Of a stretch of 64,000 nt of DNA, positions 11,890 to 22,452 are shown piece after piece. The notes beneath the pieces are model-generated. The model had not been told where the DNA came from, did not search any database, and was given only the letters and a program-made list of their open reading frames with translations. The translations under genes were made by a program, and so were the position numbers. The stretch is from Diaporthe sp. PMI_573 (taxonomy: Eukaryota > Ascomycota > Sordariomycetes > Diaporthales > Diaporthaceae). Location: assembly GCA_021399435.1 (NCBI GenBank), contig JAJTUP010000017.1, positions 124,001 to 188,000 of the forward strand, in the 5' to 3' direction. Numbering within the stretch: position 1 is the stretch's first letter; every line of letters begins with the position of its first letter.

Positions 11890-13074
11890 CTATGCCACTA
11901 TTGTAAAATTGGAGTCCTCGTCACCCATAGTCATCGGCGTCTCGCGTCGAGTAAGACGACGTACTGGGTTATCACCAAGGAGTGCCGGCGCTGTGCCAGG
12001 TATCTCTTTCGAAGACAGTCTGAGTGTTCCATCTGACTTGCCCAAAAAGTCTTCCGAGACATAAATATCCTCGTTTTGGTTTGGAAGCTTGTTGGTCCAC
12101 TTGCGCAACATGTAGTTGATCTTGTACCATAGGGTCCTTTGAATGGGCGGGTGGAGTTTGAGCTTCAGGTAGCGGATGGCAACGATGACTTCACCTTCAT
12201 AAGAGCCTGTCAGCTCTTCATGCGTGAATGAGGTATTCTCCACGCTGGCCTCAAGCTTCGGAATAGGCGCAGGGCTGCCCTCCTTCGGGCCTGGGAGCTG
12301 GGCCTTGATCCCTGACTTCCGCTCGCGGTGCTCCGTTCGCTGTTTTGTCATGTCGGAAACGGTCAAGATGCTCACAACAATGGCGGCTTCCTGTTTCCTC
12401 TGCTTCTTCAAGAATGCTATGACTGCCTTGGCATATCTCTTGTCCTTCAACATTTGGCGGACCTTGATGTGCGGTGTCTCTATCTCGATCCTACGGAAGC
12501 CCTGAGCTGTGATTTGCTCTTTTGATTCTCTGTTGTGACTTGTGTACATGCTGAGCATCTTTTCCACTTCCAGAAGGGCTTTCGCGTCCTTGGCACGTGT
12601 TTTGAGATACTCCAGGTTACGGCACTCGACGGCCTTCTCGGGGTAAAGGTCGACTCCATCCAGCTCGCATAAGTCAAACCCAGCCTCTGGATCCTTTTGT
12701 TGGACTGGGTTATCAACGCTGTGATCTCGATAATGCAAGCTTCCAACTTGCGTCACGGCACTCTCGTGGTCATGGATTTCTGGTTGGGGGTGGGTGTTCA
12801 TATTGGAAATATGACCGGAGGGCCGCTGAGATGAACTTCCATGGATTGAGCTTTCTTCGGTTTTGTCTGTAAGCAAGTTCGAGTCCTTAGATGGTGCCTC
12901 CTCAGCTGCGTTGCGCTGAGAAATCTGGCTGTGCGGCGGCAGTGGTGGACAGAGGAGTGTTCCAAGAGGTTTTTTGGTTTGTTCCACGGGAACGACCCGC
13001 CCAAGGATGGTAAGAATATGAGTATCCGACATTGGTTCAGCCAACGCGAAGTAAGGCTTCGGGTCTTTCGCCAT
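11890..13074 (-). CDS. Gasdermin-like protein (candidate pore-forming cell-death effector)
   Basis: A single exon encodes 394 residues. I see a short N-terminal beta-type segment followed by Pro-rich sequence (LGRVVPVEQ...LLCPPLPP, residues 24-47), a polar low-complexity stretch (about 60-135), and a helical Lys/Arg-rich part. A hydrophobic strand follows (AIVVSILTVSDM, 231-242), then an EGEVIVAIRYLKLKL strand (293-307). Fungal gasdermins typically combine an N-terminal hydrophobic strand, a helix before a VTGLK-like strand, and a late SDFVFAYRL-like strand. The order and spacing here match that plan, but identity is low. The strongest support is context: it is head-to-head with a CHAT protease gene, a pairing known for fungal gasdermins. 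The C-terminal tail (about 330-394) could hold an inhibitory segment removed by proteolysis. It might instead be another NLR-linked family of unknown fold. Confidence 0.55.
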   Translation of the reverse strand: MAKDPKPYFALAEPMSDTHILTILGRVVPVEQTKKPLGTLLCPPLPPHSQISQRNAAEEAPSKDSNLLTDKTEESSIHGSSSQRPSGHISNMNTHPQPEIHDHESAVTQVGSLHYRDHSVDNPVQQKDPEAGFDLCELDGVDLYPEKAVECRNLEYLKTRAKDAKALLEVEKMLSMYTSHNRESKEQITAQGFRRIEIETPHIKVRQMLKDKRYAKAVIAFLKKQRKQEAAIVVSILTVSDMTKQRTEHRERKSGIKAQLPGPKEGSPAPIPKLEASVENTSFTHEELTGSYEGEVIVAIRYLKLKLHPPIQRTLWYKINYMLRKWTNKLPNQNEDIYVSEDFLGKSDGTLRLSSKEIPGTAPALLGDNPVRRLTRRETPMTMGDEDSNFTIVA

Positions 13075-13694
13075 CTCAATCGTTCTAGTCGGCTACCCTA
13101 TTTGTGCGTCTCGGGTAGTTATTGGTTCTGCGAATCTGAAAAAAAATCTTTTAGAGGAGGGGATGATGAGGAAGGCGATGGAATGTAATGCATGTAGATT
13201 ATGCGAACGTCAGTCTAAATAAACACCGGTGTTTTTCCACTACTCTTCTAGCTTTCCATCTCTCACAAATTCGGTGAGCTGGGTTGAGCAGGTGAGGCGT
13301 GGCAATGTTCAAGTAGGCGAACTGGCAAGGGCAGTGCAATGACTCAGGGGCGACCGCAGCGGCTTGGACCGGGTGAGGTAACGTCAACAAATGAAATCTC
13401 TTCAGAGCCTCGCCAAACTCGCAGAATACTATTGGGGCCAAGAGTGTGGCTGGCTGACCATGCATGTGCTACGGCATATGCATCAGCACTGGCTGTCATC
13501 ATGTGGCCTCCCAAATTCTCTGTCCTTCCACGCAGCCAGCTGCTCTTGTGCAACCCCAGCTGCAGCACGAAATAGGCTGTGATGTGCTACCGATGGTCTG
13601 TACCAGGGCCGCAGCCATAGCATGATCAACAGTTCGCTTAAACCCACTCCAGGCTGCTCGCCCTTCTCAAGGATGAACTCGTCGATACTTGCGA
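13075..13694. promoter_or_regulatory. Shared divergent promoter of the gasdermin-like and CHAT genes
   Basis: A 620-bp gap separates the two start codons, which point away from each other. The open frames inside are short and inconsistent. Divergent transcription from one intergenic region would allow coordinated expression; no specific factor site was recognised. Confidence 0.5.
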
Positions 13695-16021
13695 ATGCCA
13701 AAATCCAATATGAGACCTACAAAAGTGTATATTCGTTGTACTGCTGGAGAGGGCAATAATTGGACGGTGAGCCTGAACGTTGTGGACGCCGAGGATGGAG
13801 AAGTGCTACACGAGTCACCAACCTTTTGTCTGAAGGATCCCTGGACTGTGGATGAGTATCGCAAACACTTGAATCCTGTATGCTCTTATTCTCTCAAGCC
13901 TCCGCCCCCTCACACTCCCATACACTAGATCATAACTGCTTTGGTCCGAGATTAGCCTCGGAATGTTAACGTAGAATCGCTGACCTTAGTTGTTTCGTGC
14001 AGTTGAGGCAACCTGATGCCGATGCCGACCGCGCCGCTCTCAAAGACTACGGGAAGAAACTGGTTAACCAACTCGACTTGCGACGCGTACTGGCTCATCA
14101 TCTTTGCGAAAGGTTGTACGTTTTTGAGGACTTCTCATCGCAACGCAACACCAAGATCCCCAGTATCCATTCTCTTCTGTGGGAGGTATTGGAGCACCGG
14201 GATATTTGGCCTTGTTTAGAATCCACACCAGTCGCCCTACGCGGCCCTCGTATCATACGAGTCGTGCTCAGAGAAGCCAAAGAGCCAGTGCAAAGCCTCG
14301 AGAGTGGTGGTGGGCGAAGGTCATGCCGCATACTACTGGTTCTTGCTCGAGATTTGCAAGTCTTCTCTCGCAGTGATTGCAAGAGGAAAGAGGCGTCTCC
14401 TGGCTTGATACAGAATGTGTTGACAAACATTGCAAAGTTCCTGGACTCGAAAGGGGCATCATCCTATTTAACTCTGCATGTTGTTCGACCGGGCACTTTT
14501 GAACAGCTTGGAAGGTTTTTATCAGCAAACACATACGATATTGTACACTTCGACCTCCACGGGCACGTAAGGTCTGTCAAGTCTTGCAACTTCTCATCAT
14601 GTGGTCACTATTCCTTTTTTACAAACTATACTGACCTTCATCCAAGTGAACGCGTTGCGAAGCTTCGGTTCGCTGTCCAACCAGCAAATGATGACCCGGG
14701 CAAGGACCCCGCTCTTGACGAAAACCATGTATACGATGACCAAAATATCGAGAAGGTCGCAGATCTCCTGCAGAAGCATCGAGTCTCAAATGTTGCATTG
14801 AACTCGTGCAAGTCTGCATACGCACTCCAAAGCCCCACTACCAACATGGCCCATACTCTTATCGATCGCGGCGTCGTCTCAGTATGCGCCATGAGCTACG
14901 ATATATACGAAGATGCTGCCGGCCCATACTACAAGGCTTTCTATGAAGCCTTCATTCTGGAACAAAAGAGTTTCCACGATGCTGCGTCCTCCGCACGGCA
15001 CAAGTTACGACAACGGTTTGAGAAGCAAATCGAATGTGAGCCGTCTGGCAGAACTCAGAAAGAGTTTGAGTATCTTATTCCCGTGAGCTACAGGAATAGG
15101 ACACAAACTTTGAAGGACGAGTTCAACTGGCATCATAATCCGGCCCAGGATCGTTTTTGTCTTCCATTCGCAGTCACCTTGCTGGTGCTCGTAGGTGTGG
15201 CTCTCTTAATTCGCGTCGACCTATTGCAAAAGTCAGAATGGCTGTGGAGCTGGGTCAGTCAGGCTCTCCGGCTTCTCTGGGCCTTGTTCCAGATGTACAT
15301 ATTCTGGAGTGTTCACACTGGCTCCGAGCATGGGGTTGACTTGGCGCGGATCCCTGAGTACATGCGAAACGTCAAGTATTATGCTGCAGCTCACATCCTC
15401 AGTCGAACGGATCTGCCGACCCAGTACAGGCATTTTCGAAAAGCACAGAAGCAGCAACTCGGTGGAGCAAGCGATTTTAAGTTCTGCCTTGGACACATGG
15501 ATCTGGAGGAAAAGCTACACCGGCATAGGTATCTCTATGTATACCACAGCCATGCCTCGAAGAGACAACTGCGAGCGCTGGTGCGGATATGGATTCAAAC
15601 GGGGTTCATTGATTCAGCCATCTTCAAGGACGCCAACCGGTTTTTTGACTTGTGGCATCGGCTTTGCTGGAGCTGGACCGCAACACGTGAGGGAAAACGG
15701 CGGCAACTGGGGCGAAACGACCCCGGAGACGGACGAGGGCCTCGAAACTTGGTTGTAATAGAGAACATTGACCATTTTGTCACCAAATTACGTGACGAGA
15801 TAGAAGCAGAAAATCCGGAGTGGAGGGGCCGCAGCATCACATTGGATGGCGAAGTCGTGAAGGACATGGATGACTGGATATCGTGCCAGGGCAGCGAGGG
15901 ATCTTATATATTGCTTACGGGTAGTTCCCGTAACAACCGGTATTGGTGGCTCAATCTGAGATGGGGTGGTCAGATGAAGAATCGTTGGAAAGCCGTGCAG
16001 CCGTATGAGCTCAGAGAGTAG
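13695..16021 (+). CDS. CHAT-domain caspase-like protease with a membrane segment and a degenerate NB-ARC-like C-terminus
   Basis: Two exons (13695-13877, 14003-16021) encode 733 residues; a second Met at 13710 is an alternative start. The CHAT (caspase HetF-associated) domain spans about 100-430. It has a hydrophobic strand ending in the catalytic His of DIVHFDLHGH (His247) and a second strand ending in the catalytic Cys of NVALNSCKSA (Cys330), 83 residues apart, followed by GVVSVCAMSYDIYEDAAGPYY. A hydrophobic helix at about 448-467 (LPFAVTLLVLVGVALLIRVD) probably spans a membrane. The last 160 residues follow the order of an NB-ARC domain, with a P-loop-like site at 571-585, a DANRFFDLW block, a Walker-B-like NLVVIENID at 643-651 and an ILLTGSS sensor. 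The P-loop lacks Gly-Lys-Ser/Thr. In fungi, CHAT proteases pair with gasdermin-like targets, which fits the divergent neighbour. Activity and partner are inferred. Confidence 0.85.
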
Positions 16022-16783
16022 GCTACAATCGTTGTTGTACAACGCGATCATACTAGGATACCAGAGCTTGATACAAAGGGTTACTAGGTCACACAAAAAC
16101 CCAAGAAGAGAAGTTGCAATGTAGATATCGAAGGGGCCGATAGTGTGGTGCTCCCACATCTTGCGGCTGAGTACAAGGGCATTGAAAAATATTGGCACCA
16201 AGCCCAAATTCAGGCCAGCTTTGACGAGGTCACAATGGCTTATGGGAGGGGCCAAAATCTCAACTATCTCAGTTTTCAAATACAATTTTCGATTGTGGAT
16301 GGTGGATGGTGGATGTGGCGCGCGCGAGGTTTCAGAGGCCTTGGAATGATTCACAGCTCCCCAGCCCATGTCACCGCCACAGCGGCCACCCTGGGCGAGT
16401 GGGAGAAATGAGACTAATCATTTGCCTACGACTTCGAAACCCCGCCATACTGCTTGGTTAATGGAGGTCCAGTAGCTGCTAAAGCTTTAGGGACATTGAA
16501 CAAGTGTAATAAAAGGAATCAGGCATCGGAGTGTGCGCAACACCGTTACACATCAGCTGGGGCGGTGCTGCATCGAGCCCAGTAATCGGGCCAATGGTGC
16601 CTAAATCCACATGCTGACCGCCGGTTTCGTCCAAGCCACGCTGATACGAAGCCCCTCTCGTAGCTCGTGACCTTCGAATACTTGCCCCTTGCAAAACCAG
16701 CAGGGCTCACGCGGAAACAAGGCAACGACCTCCTGCGATCGTCCTCTGAAGCACCTCAGGCTGTGGTCCAACACAATCTCGTC
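16022..16783. other. Intergenic region between CHAT and NLR genes
   Basis: A 762-bp gap on the same coding strand. A minus-strand open frame (16369-15788) covers part of it and runs back into the CHAT coding region; I do not consider it a gene. The gap likely holds the CHAT terminator and the NLR promoter. Confidence 0.5.
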
Positions 16784-19700
16784 ATGGATCCAGTATCCAC
16801 GATACAGTTAGTAGCCTCCGCAGCAGTCGTGAGCAGGAAAATTTCGCAATGGGCTTCCAAATGGGTCTCGGAATCGCACCGTTCACTTGAGCGTCAAATC
16901 TACGGCGCCAGCAGTAGGAAGCCAGAATATGGGCTGGATGTGATCAACGAAAACGGTCGAGAGCACGACGTCGACATATGCTTCGTTCATGGTTTGAAAG
17001 GCGATCGGAGGGGGACATGGACGCTCGATGGGGACAATGCTTCTGGATTCTGGCCTGGAGAATTACTTGTTGACGAAGCCGGCGTTGGACGGGCAAGGAT
17101 CCTCACTTACGGCTATGACTCCGACTCCCCTTCCCCTGAATATCTGACGGAACGTACGCTCTATCACCAGGCTCAAGAACTACTCAGTGAATTGTCTCGC
17201 GTTCGGAGGGACGATTGCAATAGGCGTCTCATATTCGTCTGTCACACCCTGGGCGGCATCCTTGTGCAAAGCGCTTTGGTCATAGCGCTTGCGTCTAAGG
17301 ATGAGACACTGAGGCGCATCAATCATTCAGTTAGGGGGCTGATCTTTTTGAATACTCCATACAACGGAAGAATGCCGGACGAGGAGTGGTCAAACTCGTT
17401 CATACGTCTGGTGCAAGTTACAGAGCCGGACATGGAGGAGTTGGAGCGAAGTTCCAAGAAACTGAAGATCATGCTGGAGCCATTTGTTGCAGCATCATCG
17501 GACATTCACATCAAAGAGCTCATAGCTTTGAGGACGGATAAATCGGCCAGGGTAAGTTCCTTCGCCCAGTTTGCGCTCCTCGTTTGACACGGTAGTAACA
17601 AACGTATCAGTTGCGAATCTACGACAATGCCAGAAGCCTTAATATAGACTCAGAAATGACTTTGGAGGACTACAAAGTCCTGGGACATATATTCGGTAGG
17701 CGGGATCCAAATTACCAGCTACTGGCTCAGGAAATCGCCAATATTTGCCGCAATTCTAAACGTCCTCATCTACAAAAGTTGGGGAATCAAGGTCAGTAAA
17801 GAGTTCAGAGCTCTATTATTTCGTTCTGAGGACCCATATCAATGGGTATTTGAGGCTTATTGATTCAAGATACTTTACCAAAAGCTGGACCTCGGTTTTT
17901 CACACTTCACCCGGACCTGCCATGCCGCACTCACCACCACACCAATCCAACAGGTGACATTGACGATGTATCTCGAAGATGGACGAAAGCCACTCGAGAA
18001 CGTGGACAGGTCGTGTGCCTTCATGGGCCTGCAGGTACCGGTAAGACCCAGCTTACCTTAGCATATGCCCACAGGAAGGCCGAAGAATTCACTTCGGTAT
18101 TTTGGATCCCAGCCGAGAACAAGCAAGCGATGGAGCATGGCTTCTACGGAATAGGGATTATATTACTCGAGCACTACTCCTCGATCCTCTCGGAGAATCC
18201 AAGCATATCGAAACAAAGCGCTCGGCTAACAGCTGCTGAGATGCTTGGTCTGAGAGAGGTGGTCCAGGGCCATGATGTTTCTATCAGCCCCCCAACTTTC
18301 CAAGCCAGTCGTATTGTCACCGAAGCTGTGCGAGATTGGTTCAACCGTGCAGACAATACCAAATGGTTGCTCATTCTGGATGGAATGGATGCTACAGACT
18401 TGAACGAGTGTCTTTCATTGTTTCCAATGCAAAGAAAGAATGGCATTATACTTATCACTAGATGCGAAGCTTGGTCTCCCCCACCATCTATGAGAACCCG
18501 GATTGTTGTTGAGCACATTTTGCGACTACCGACTACAGGAACTGATGACCTTCACGCCAATCCTGGATATGTCATGGACCCTGGTAACTTCTCAGAGCAG
18601 GAAGAAGAGATCGGAGTCAGGCTCGATGAGCTTTCCGAGACCGAGCACACGCTATTGGCGTGCTGTTCCCTCTTCCCTGGAGAATTCATTCCAATTCGGT
18701 TTTTCTCCGTCAACTGTCAAACTCTTCACATATTTGATGCCGAACACCGTGGTAAGGCAACTCCAGCCTGGGTAATCATGCAATACATACTAAACACTGC
18801 CTTACCTGTAGATATTAACGACGCTATCGGCAATGCATTGAATGGCCTCAGTGGGTTAATCACCGTCCGAGAGGACTTCGAAGATGTATTCGCCGAAGCA
18901 AGACGAGCCGCCAAATTGCGGAACAAACTTGACCCAGGAGTCCTGAAGACCGTGGAAAAAGTGGTCTGGCGATGCATGTCCTCATTTGCTTTCGACTTGT
19001 CGAAAAGTTCTTTTTCAGTCGCGGTGACTTCATTGAATCAGAAGAGGCTGGTGGATATGATCAATTCTTACACCATAGAGCATGGAGTTGTATCCCTACA
19101 AACCCTGTCTACGTACGAGTACCTGAAATTGGCCACCTTATGCCTCCATCGGGGCTATCAAAACACGGCTGAGAGAGTGACCGACTATGCACGCCAGAGA
19201 CTGAGCAAGCCGGAACTGCGTACGGAGGTCTCTGTCAGACTGTTGGAAATGTATATCGACCTGAAAAGGACCACCAAAGCTGAGGCCTTGTTTGAGCGCA
19301 TCCACACGCCCGCGACACGGTCAGCAACGAGGAGTGTCAGGACCAGCTTCCAGAAAGTCGAAGTGCGCATGAGAGAACTGAATGGCAAGGCCGACGAGGC
19401 AATGGCACTACTTCGCAAGGCCATGATGAACTTGCTCGCGGAAGATGGGGACGACCCAAGCCAAAATGTCACCATGTGGCCTCTGGAAGGTCTGGCGTCC
19501 TGTCTAATCCGAAAGCACAATTACGAGATGGCAGAGCCCCTCCTCCGCCGACAGCTCCTGACATTTGAACGAATATACGGCTTCAGCTCACCGACGGCAA
19601 TTGGCATCCTTGAGAAGTTGATCTCAGTGTTCCTGGCCCAGGGAAAGCTGGAGGATGCGGAAGATGCGCTGGCAAGAGTATATAAATCACATAAGGCACG

Positions 19701-20052
19701 TCTGGGCGTCGACCACCCAAAGACCCAAGAATGTGCTCTAGAGCTGGCGGGCATACTTGACCAGCGTGGCCATTACGAGCAAGCCTCGGAGCTCTACGAC
19801 TGTGCCCTGGAATTGAACGAGAGATGGCGTGGCCCAGCGGATCCTGATTCTTTGACAGTCAGAATTCGCAGGGCGGAATGTTTCGAAGCACGGCAGATGT
19901 ATGATGAGGCAATTTCGGACTATAGAACGGCTCTTGAAGCATGTGAGAAAGCTAATGGTCTTGAGAGAAGAAGGCATAGTGAAGAGCTTGAAGAGTTAAA
20001 GGGGATGGTGATGAGATACCTGGTCACGCCGAGCGAGACAATTGATGTATAA
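16784..20052 (+). CDS. NLR-like STAND receptor: SesB-like esterase domain, NB-ARC, TPR repeats
   Basis: Three exons (16784-17551, 17611-17791, 17870-20052) encode 1043 residues. The N-terminus (MDPVSTIQLVASAAVV) is followed by a DUF676/SesB-like alpha/beta-hydrolase domain: VDICFVHGLKGDRRGTW, FWPGELL, ILTYGYDS and a nucleophile elbow at about 152-158. The NB-ARC domain has P-loop GPAGTGKT (369-376), a following FWIPAEN, Walker B WLLILDGMD and an ILITR sensor. The C-terminal third holds several TPR units of about 42 residues (for example HNYEMAEPLLRRQL, GKLEDAEDALARVY, GHYEQASELYDCAL). Such receptors oligomerise on ligand sensing and switch on the N-terminal effector; SesB-like domains are common in fungal cell-death NLRs. 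The catalytic Ser of the usual GHSLGG is replaced by Thr155 (CHTLGG). It lies downstream of the CHAT gene on the same strand, suggesting a shared immune role, which is an inference. Confidence 0.92.
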
Positions 20053-20781
20053 AGAAGCAATTCAAAGTTTTGGAGTCGCAAGCCCGTCGTTGAAGCCATC
20101 GTTGGCCGCAGATTTGGTCCATGGCTTGTCACACTGTAGTCATAAGTTATGCTAGGACCGGAACATCAGGGCTTAGAGGGCAGTGAAGACGCCAGGGAGG
20201 CGATGACAAAATGAACAAAGGAGCGGATACTTCCGGGCTTGAACATGTGCTTGATAGATCGGTCTATTTTGCCTGTTTTGCCTGTCATTACAAGATCCCA
20301 GACAGGTATTTCTATTCTTTAATGGCGTATCTTCGTGCATGCTCACTGTAAACTCAAGGCAAGGCACTCCCGTTTTGATGATAGAAGATTGCTACAAACC
20401 AGGTGATCATTGATCAGAATATACAGAATGAGATTTTGTGTTCTCTCTGTTTTTATTTTCTCCTCCCTCCCAGTCTGTCTTCCGAACTCGCGCCTCTGTC
20501 ACAAGAGCGGAAGGAAGCGGCTGCAGCTCTAGTGGCCCTGTACTTAGGCAGCCACTCTCTAACCATTTTTGTCAGCTGTGCTGAGATCTTGGTACCCCCG
20601 GGTCTTTGCATTAGTGCGGCATGCAAAACAGATATTGTATACTGAACCAATCCCCAAACGTCAGCACGCCACTGCAGCCAATTTGCCACGAGCCCCACTC
20701 GCAGACTGCTTCACGATCCCCTCATCCATCATCACTGCTCACGCCACACGTGGCGGTTCGTACCCGAAACGACGGGCGACC
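20053..20781. other. Intergenic region
   Basis: This is the 3' flank of the NLR gene and the upstream region of the SDR gene. Frames open on both strands are short and domain-free. Confidence 0.55.
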
Positions 20782-21567
20782 ATGCCTGCACCTCAGTTCA
20801 AATTCATCAACAAGCTCCAAGGCCGACGAGTCCTGATCTTTGGCGGCACCTCTGGCATTGGCTACGCCGTGGCCGAGGCCTGCGTCGAGCATGGCTGCAC
20901 CGTAATGATCTCCGGCTCGAACGCGCCCAGGCTGGGTGATACTGTACTCCGCCTGCGGACCTCTTACCCACATATTGAGTCGTCCCAGATCATAATCCAC
21001 GCCTGTGATCTTTCCGACAAAGAAGGACTCGAGGCAAACATTCAAAGGCTCTTGTCCGTAGTCACCCGCGAGACAAGAAGCAAGATCGACCACGTTGTTT
21101 TCACAGCTGGTGACGGCCGCACATTAAGGTCATTATCGGAGGTCACCGTGGAGCAGTTTGAGAAGAACCAGGTGGTTCGCAATATTGCTCCAATCATCAT
21201 TGCAAAGTATTTACCGCAGTACATGACAAGCACCGCCGATAGTAGCTTCACCCTCACTGGAGGTTTCATCTTCTCAAAACCACCGCCTGGGTTCAGCCTC
21301 CATGCAGCGACTGGAATCGAGGGGTTAGCCAGAGGCCTTGCTGTTGACATGGCGCCTATCAGGGTAAATCTGGTCGCGCCGGGGGTCATCAAGACGGAGG
21401 CCATGAAAAGTGTACCACAGGAAGCTCTCCAGGTCCTTGCGCGGGCGACAACGATCAAGAGGCTGGGTCGACCGGAGGATATTGCTGAGGCGTATCTTTA
21501 TTTGATGAAGGATGGATACGTGACCGGCAGTATCATAGAGTCAAATGGGGGAAGGCTTCTGGTTTAG
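20782..21567 (+). CDS. Short-chain dehydrogenase/reductase (SDR), atypical active site
   Basis: A single exon encodes 261 residues. A Rossmann fold is clear: VLIFGGTSGIGYAVAE (dinucleotide-binding GGTSGIG at about 21-27), then CDLSDKEG, DHVVFTAGDG in place of the NAAG strand, and a late IRVNLVAPGVIKTEAM stretch with the Pro-Gly typical of SDRs. The usual catalytic YxxxK is not visible: the region after FTLTGGFIFSK reads PPPGFSLHAATGIEGLARGL. A subset of fungal SDRs of this length also lacks the Tyr, so it may be a reductase with another mechanism or a binding protein. The start at 20782 precedes the conserved KLQGRRVLIFGG block; the upstream in-frame extension shows no conservation features. 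The substrate is unknown. Confidence 0.88.
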   Translation: MPAPQFKFINKLQGRRVLIFGGTSGIGYAVAEACVEHGCTVMISGSNAPRLGDTVLRLRTSYPHIESSQIIIHACDLSDKEGLEANIQRLLSVVTRETRSKIDHVVFTAGDGRTLRSLSEVTVEQFEKNQVVRNIAPIIIAKYLPQYMTSTADSSFTLTGGFIFSKPPPGFSLHAATGIEGLARGLAVDMAPIRVNLVAPGVIKTEAMKSVPQEALQVLARATTIKRLGRPEDIAEAYLYLMKDGYVTGSIIESNGGRLLV

Positions 21568-22452
21568 TCTACGAGGTCGATACCGGGACTGACAATTTGT
21601 AGTTCACGGTGGAGCTATTCCGACCTCCCGGTTCCATGATATCCAAACATCAGATGCCAGATCACATTTGTCGAGAAGAGGGATTGAGAAGATAAGTACG
21701 AAAGGAGGACTGCATTTTGTTAGGGTTTGCGGTAAACTAGAGTACACATCGACATTGCTTGGCGCTCCGTTTCTCATAACACTCCGGGGAAGGGTTACAA
21801 GTGGCGAATTCAACGGCGTGAGATCTAGATCAGGCGATTAGCACAGGTCGGTCACATCCAGGAAGTATCCTGACTTTGAAATATTGGTATTATTGACATT
21901 TCTGGAGACGAGGGGTCGGGGCATTTTTCAAGTGCGAGAGACAGTGTTTCCATTGATATACTTAGCTAGTTTCGAAATGATAACCGCATGGCCACCGAGG
22001 TACTCATATACATATTCTGAGATTTCATCCTCGGGATAAAATCGTCCGAAGCTGCTTCGGAATTTGTCAATTCGCCCTGGTGTTTTGGTGACATTGAATT
22101 GTAATTCGCAGATCCAAAAATACATAGCCCCCGCCGAATGGCCATGATCAAGTCCAATCTGGTCTCGAACCATAAACAACACATCGGTAGAGGTCCAGCA
22201 AAGGCAAATCTGGGGTCACACAGGCGCTGGAATGTCCGTCACGGGGTAATTATAGAGCCGACACGCTAAAATCCTTCTCGTCTATGGTAGACAGGTGTTG
22301 GCCAAATCCTGGTCTAGCCAAGAAGGAGGAGAGGGGGCAAGGGAGCGAACCCCAACTGACAGCCTCCAGTCATCACGGGACCTCGGCTTTCACACTTCAT
22401 CTCCGGCGCACTGGCTCTCGGGGACCATGCACTGGCTCCATCTTCCAACACA
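21568..22452. other. Intergenic region
   Basis: I see no supportable gene. It contains the 3' flank of the SDR gene and the upstream region of the F-box-like gene. Confidence 0.55.

Noticed and set aside
15788..16369. A 193-codon minus-strand frame with two hydrophobic stretches
   Set aside because: Its lower half lies antisense inside the CHAT coding region and it has no recognisable family; most likely a shadow frame.
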